This document shows, piece after piece, positions 61,949-64,000 of a stretch of 64,000 nt of DNA; position 1 is the first letter of the stretch, and each line of letters opens with the position of its first letter. This DNA comes from CAMCXT01 sp040403315 (lineage in GTDB: Bacteria; Bacteroidota; Bacteroidia; M30B66). The stretch lies in NCBI GenBank assembly GCA_040403315.1, contig JBBAKX010000009.1:24659-88658 (forward strand), in the 5' to 3' direction. A program made the translations under genes and the position numbers. The notes under the pieces were generated by a model that saw only the letters and a program-made list of their open reading frames with translations, ran no database searches and had not been told where the DNA came from.

Positions 61949-61956
61949 TACCTTTG
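61949..61956 (+). promoter_or_regulatory. -7 element directly before the ABC exporter gene
   Basis: TACCTTTG ends six bases before the ATG at 61963, so the transcript would be leaderless. A TTG in the same element (61954) is in frame and could be mistaken for a start. Confidence 0.5.
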
Positions 61957-61962
61957 CCGCCG

Positions 61963-63717
61963 ATGAGTGTTTCTGGAAATGCATTTGATTTTAGTCTGCT
62001 CAAGCGGGTTTTAAAGACGGTTAGGCCGCACCGTAAATTATTGTGGAGCTCCGTTGGATTAACCATTTTCCTTGCCTGCGTTTCACCGCTCAGACCCTTG
62101 CTAATCCAATATACGGTCGACCATTACATTTTGCACCCCGATGCAAATATGTTGCTCAACATGACTTTGGCCATGATCGGGATTTTGCTTGTGGAAGCGA
62201 GTGGACAGTTCACCAGCGCATACATCACCAGCTTGCTTGGTCAATCGGTGATTCGCGATTTGCGCACCCGAGTGTATAACCATGTACTGAATTTAAAGAC
62301 TCAGTATTTCGATAAAAACCCAATCGGAATGCTCGTTACCCGCGTGGTGAGCGACATTGAAACGATAGCCAGCATTTTCACAGAAGGCGTGGTGATTGTT
62401 TTTGGCGATATCCTTCAACTTACTGTTGTGCTTACCGTGATGTTTGTTACAGATTGGCGGTTAACCTTGATTTCGATCTCGACCATTCCACTGTTGTTGG
62501 TGGCAACGAATATTTTCAAAAACGGCATCAAATCGGCCTTTCAGGATGTGAGAACACAAGTGGCGCGGATCAATACGTTTGTTCAGGAGCACATTACAGG
62601 AATGAATGTGGTTCAAATCTTCAATCAGGAGGATGCCGAACTCAAGAAATTCAAGGAGATCAACAAGGAACACGCCGCTGCGCACATTCGTTCGGTTTGG
62701 CACTACTCGATATTCCTTCCGATTGTTGAAATCCTATCGGCAGTTTCTATTGGTTTGTTGATTTGGTTGGGCGCGCGTGGCGTAATCGACGGAACATTCA
62801 CCGTTGGTAATTTGGTGGCTTTTACACTGTACGTGAACATGTTGTTTCGCCCGATCAGAACCTTGGCCGACCGTTTCAACACCTTGCAAATGGGCATGGT
62901 GAGTTCAGAACGTGTATTTAATCTGCTCGATGAGCAAGAACATGTTGCCGACACAGGCACTTATGTTCCGAAAGAAATCAATGGAGCCATCAAGTTCGAA
63001 AATGTTTGGATGGCCTACCAAGATGAAAACTGGATCTTGAAAGATCTAAGTTTCGAAGCCAAACCGGGCACAACCGTTGCCATTGTAGGCGCAACTGGCT
63101 CGGGAAAAACTACGATCATCAATTTGATCAACCGTTTTTACGAATACCAAAAAGGTCGAATTTGTGTGGATGGGCATGACTTGCGTGAATATCCAACACA
63201 GTTTTTACGACAGAATATCGCAGTCGTGCTTCAAGATGTTTTCTTGTTTTCCGACAGTATTGCGAACAACATCAGCCTCAACAATCCGGATGTTTCACGT
63301 GCCGACATAGAAGCGGCTGCTAGAGAAATCGGTGCAGATGAGTTTATCCATCGCCTTCCCGGCGGATACCATTACAACGTGATGGAGCGCGGCGCGATGC
63401 TCAGTGCTGGTCAGCGCCAACTGATTGCTTTCATTCGAGCATTCCTTTACAATCCTGCCATCTTGGTGCTCGACGAAGCCACTTCATCGGTTGACACAGA
63501 AACGGAAGAATTGATCCGCCTCGCCACCGAGCGAGTAACAAAAAACAGAACCTCGATCATCATTGCGCACCGCTTGGCAACGATCCAAAAAGCCGATTTA
63601 ATCCTCGTGATGGACCAAGGAAACATCATCGAATCGGGTAGCCACCAGGAGCTTCTCGCCCAGAACGGGAAATACAGGAAGCTGTATGAGTTGCAGTTTC
63701 AGGAGGCGGAAGGTTAG
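61963..63717 (+). CDS. ABC exporter, fused permease and ATPase (MsbA/MdlB-like)
   Basis: A 584-residue half-transporter that should act as a dimer in the inner membrane. Six transmembrane helices (about 20-310) are followed by the ATPase domain with Walker A GATGSGKTT, the Q-loop VVLQDVFLFS, signature LSAGQRQ, Walker B ILVLDEATSSVD and the switch His in IIIAHRLATI. The substrate could be lipid, drug or peptide; it cannot be told from sequence. The start is the ATG at 61963 because the upstream TTG lies inside the promoter element. Confidence 0.93.
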   Translation: MSVSGNAFDFSLLKRVLKTVRPHRKLLWSSVGLTIFLACVSPLRPLLIQYTVDHYILHPDANMLLNMTLAMIGILLVEASGQFTSAYITSLLGQSVIRDLRTRVYNHVLNLKTQYFDKNPIGMLVTRVVSDIETIASIFTEGVVIVFGDILQLTVVLTVMFVTDWRLTLISISTIPLLLVATNIFKNGIKSAFQDVRTQVARINTFVQEHITGMNVVQIFNQEDAELKKFKEINKEHAAAHIRSVWHYSIFLPIVEILSAVSIGLLIWLGARGVIDGTFTVGNLVAFTLYVNMLFRPIRTLADRFNTLQMGMVSSERVFNLLDEQEHVADTGTYVPKEINGAIKFENVWMAYQDENWILKDLSFEAKPGTTVAIVGATGSGKTTIINLINRFYEYQKGRICVDGHDLREYPTQFLRQNIAVVLQDVFLFSDSIANNISLNNPDVSRADIEAAAREIGADEFIHRLPGGYHYNVMERGAMLSAGQRQLIAFIRAFLYNPAILVLDEATSSVDTETEELIRLATERVTKNRTSIIIAHRLATIQKADLILVMDQGNIIESGSHQELLAQNGKYRKLYELQFQEAEG

Positions 63718-64000
63718 TCTTTAGTACTTAGTCTTTAGTCCAGAGTCATTAGTCTGTAGTACCTAGTCTGTAGTCATGAGTCGTTCGTAATAAATCACCT
63801 TTCTACTTAAGACTTAGTACTTAAGACTCAAGACTGAGTACTTAAGAATAAACACGTTGTACCCACACTCCCTCCCAATTAACCTTATTTCCAAAGTTTA
63901 AAGTCCACGGCTGCGAGGAAGCTAATTGGGCTTTGCAATTCCTTTCTCCTTTCTACTTTCCCCTTTCTCCTTTCCCCTTTCTACTTTCCCCTTTCTACTT
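63718..64000. repeat. Low-complexity intergenic DNA at the window end
   Basis: AGTCTTTAGT/AGTACTTAGT tract (63715-63845), a degenerate REP-like palindrome (about 63891-63915, AGTTTAAAGTCCACGGCTGCG), then a pyrimidine tract of repeated CTTTCTACTTTCCCC and CTTTCTCC words (about 63940-64000). No gene is seen. Confidence 0.65.

Overview
The window is a chromosomal piece of a Bacteroidota genome, most likely an aquatic member of Flavobacteriales. The evidence is a large set of secreted proteins ending in type IX secretion (T9SS) sorting domains, a PorP/SprF-family outer-membrane protein, TAnnTTTG-type -7 promoter elements, almost no Shine-Dalgarno sequences, and a proteorhodopsin with a Bacteroidota-type green-tuning residue. 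A run of 100 N at 22692-22791 shows that it is a draft or metagenome assembly. I see no tRNA, rRNA, CRISPR array, transposase or prophage.

Layout: 0-15 kb holds a repetitive T9SS surface protein, a fused isobutyryl-CoA mutase (IcmF) with an in-frame palindromic insertion, a secreted alpha/beta hydrolase, a PorP/SprF protein and a FISUMP surface protein. 15-20 kb is a light-use region: a DTE proton-pumping proteorhodopsin followed by one ORF that joins a CrtY-type lycopene cyclase to a Brp/Blh beta-carotene dioxygenase. A secreted HNH nuclease with a small partner gene lies on the opposite strand. This block sits between two 87-bp direct repeats. 20-30 kb holds an exported catalase-peroxidase, a FISUMP lipoprotein between two strict 59-bp repeat arrays, and two secreted metalloproteases.

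30-37 kb is a tightly overlapping operon, sulP-dabA-dabB. It predicts bicarbonate uptake by SulP plus an energy-coupled DAB inorganic-carbon accumulator with all four expected DabA active-site residues. 36.8-52 kb is a T9SS cargo region: a beta-propeller protein, a nucleotidyltransferase pair, a decayed and an intact copy of one secreted protein family, and a giant adhesin of about 2,865 residues that has no ATG, GTG or TTG where its signal peptide begins. 52-64 kb is more ordinary: a DHFR-like reductase, a three-gene peptidase operon (S9A, unknown, S9C), membrane proteins, YdeI, MarR, TruA and an ABC exporter.

How the genes may work together: proteorhodopsin would raise the proton-motive force, the cyclase-dioxygenase fusion would supply its retinal, and DAB/SulP would use ion gradients to take up inorganic carbon for anaplerosis. 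The secreted peptidases, nuclease and hydrolase fit a polymer-degrading heterotroph. Intergenic DNA is rich in short palindromes, tandem repeats and low-complexity tracts, and some of these have entered coding sequence.
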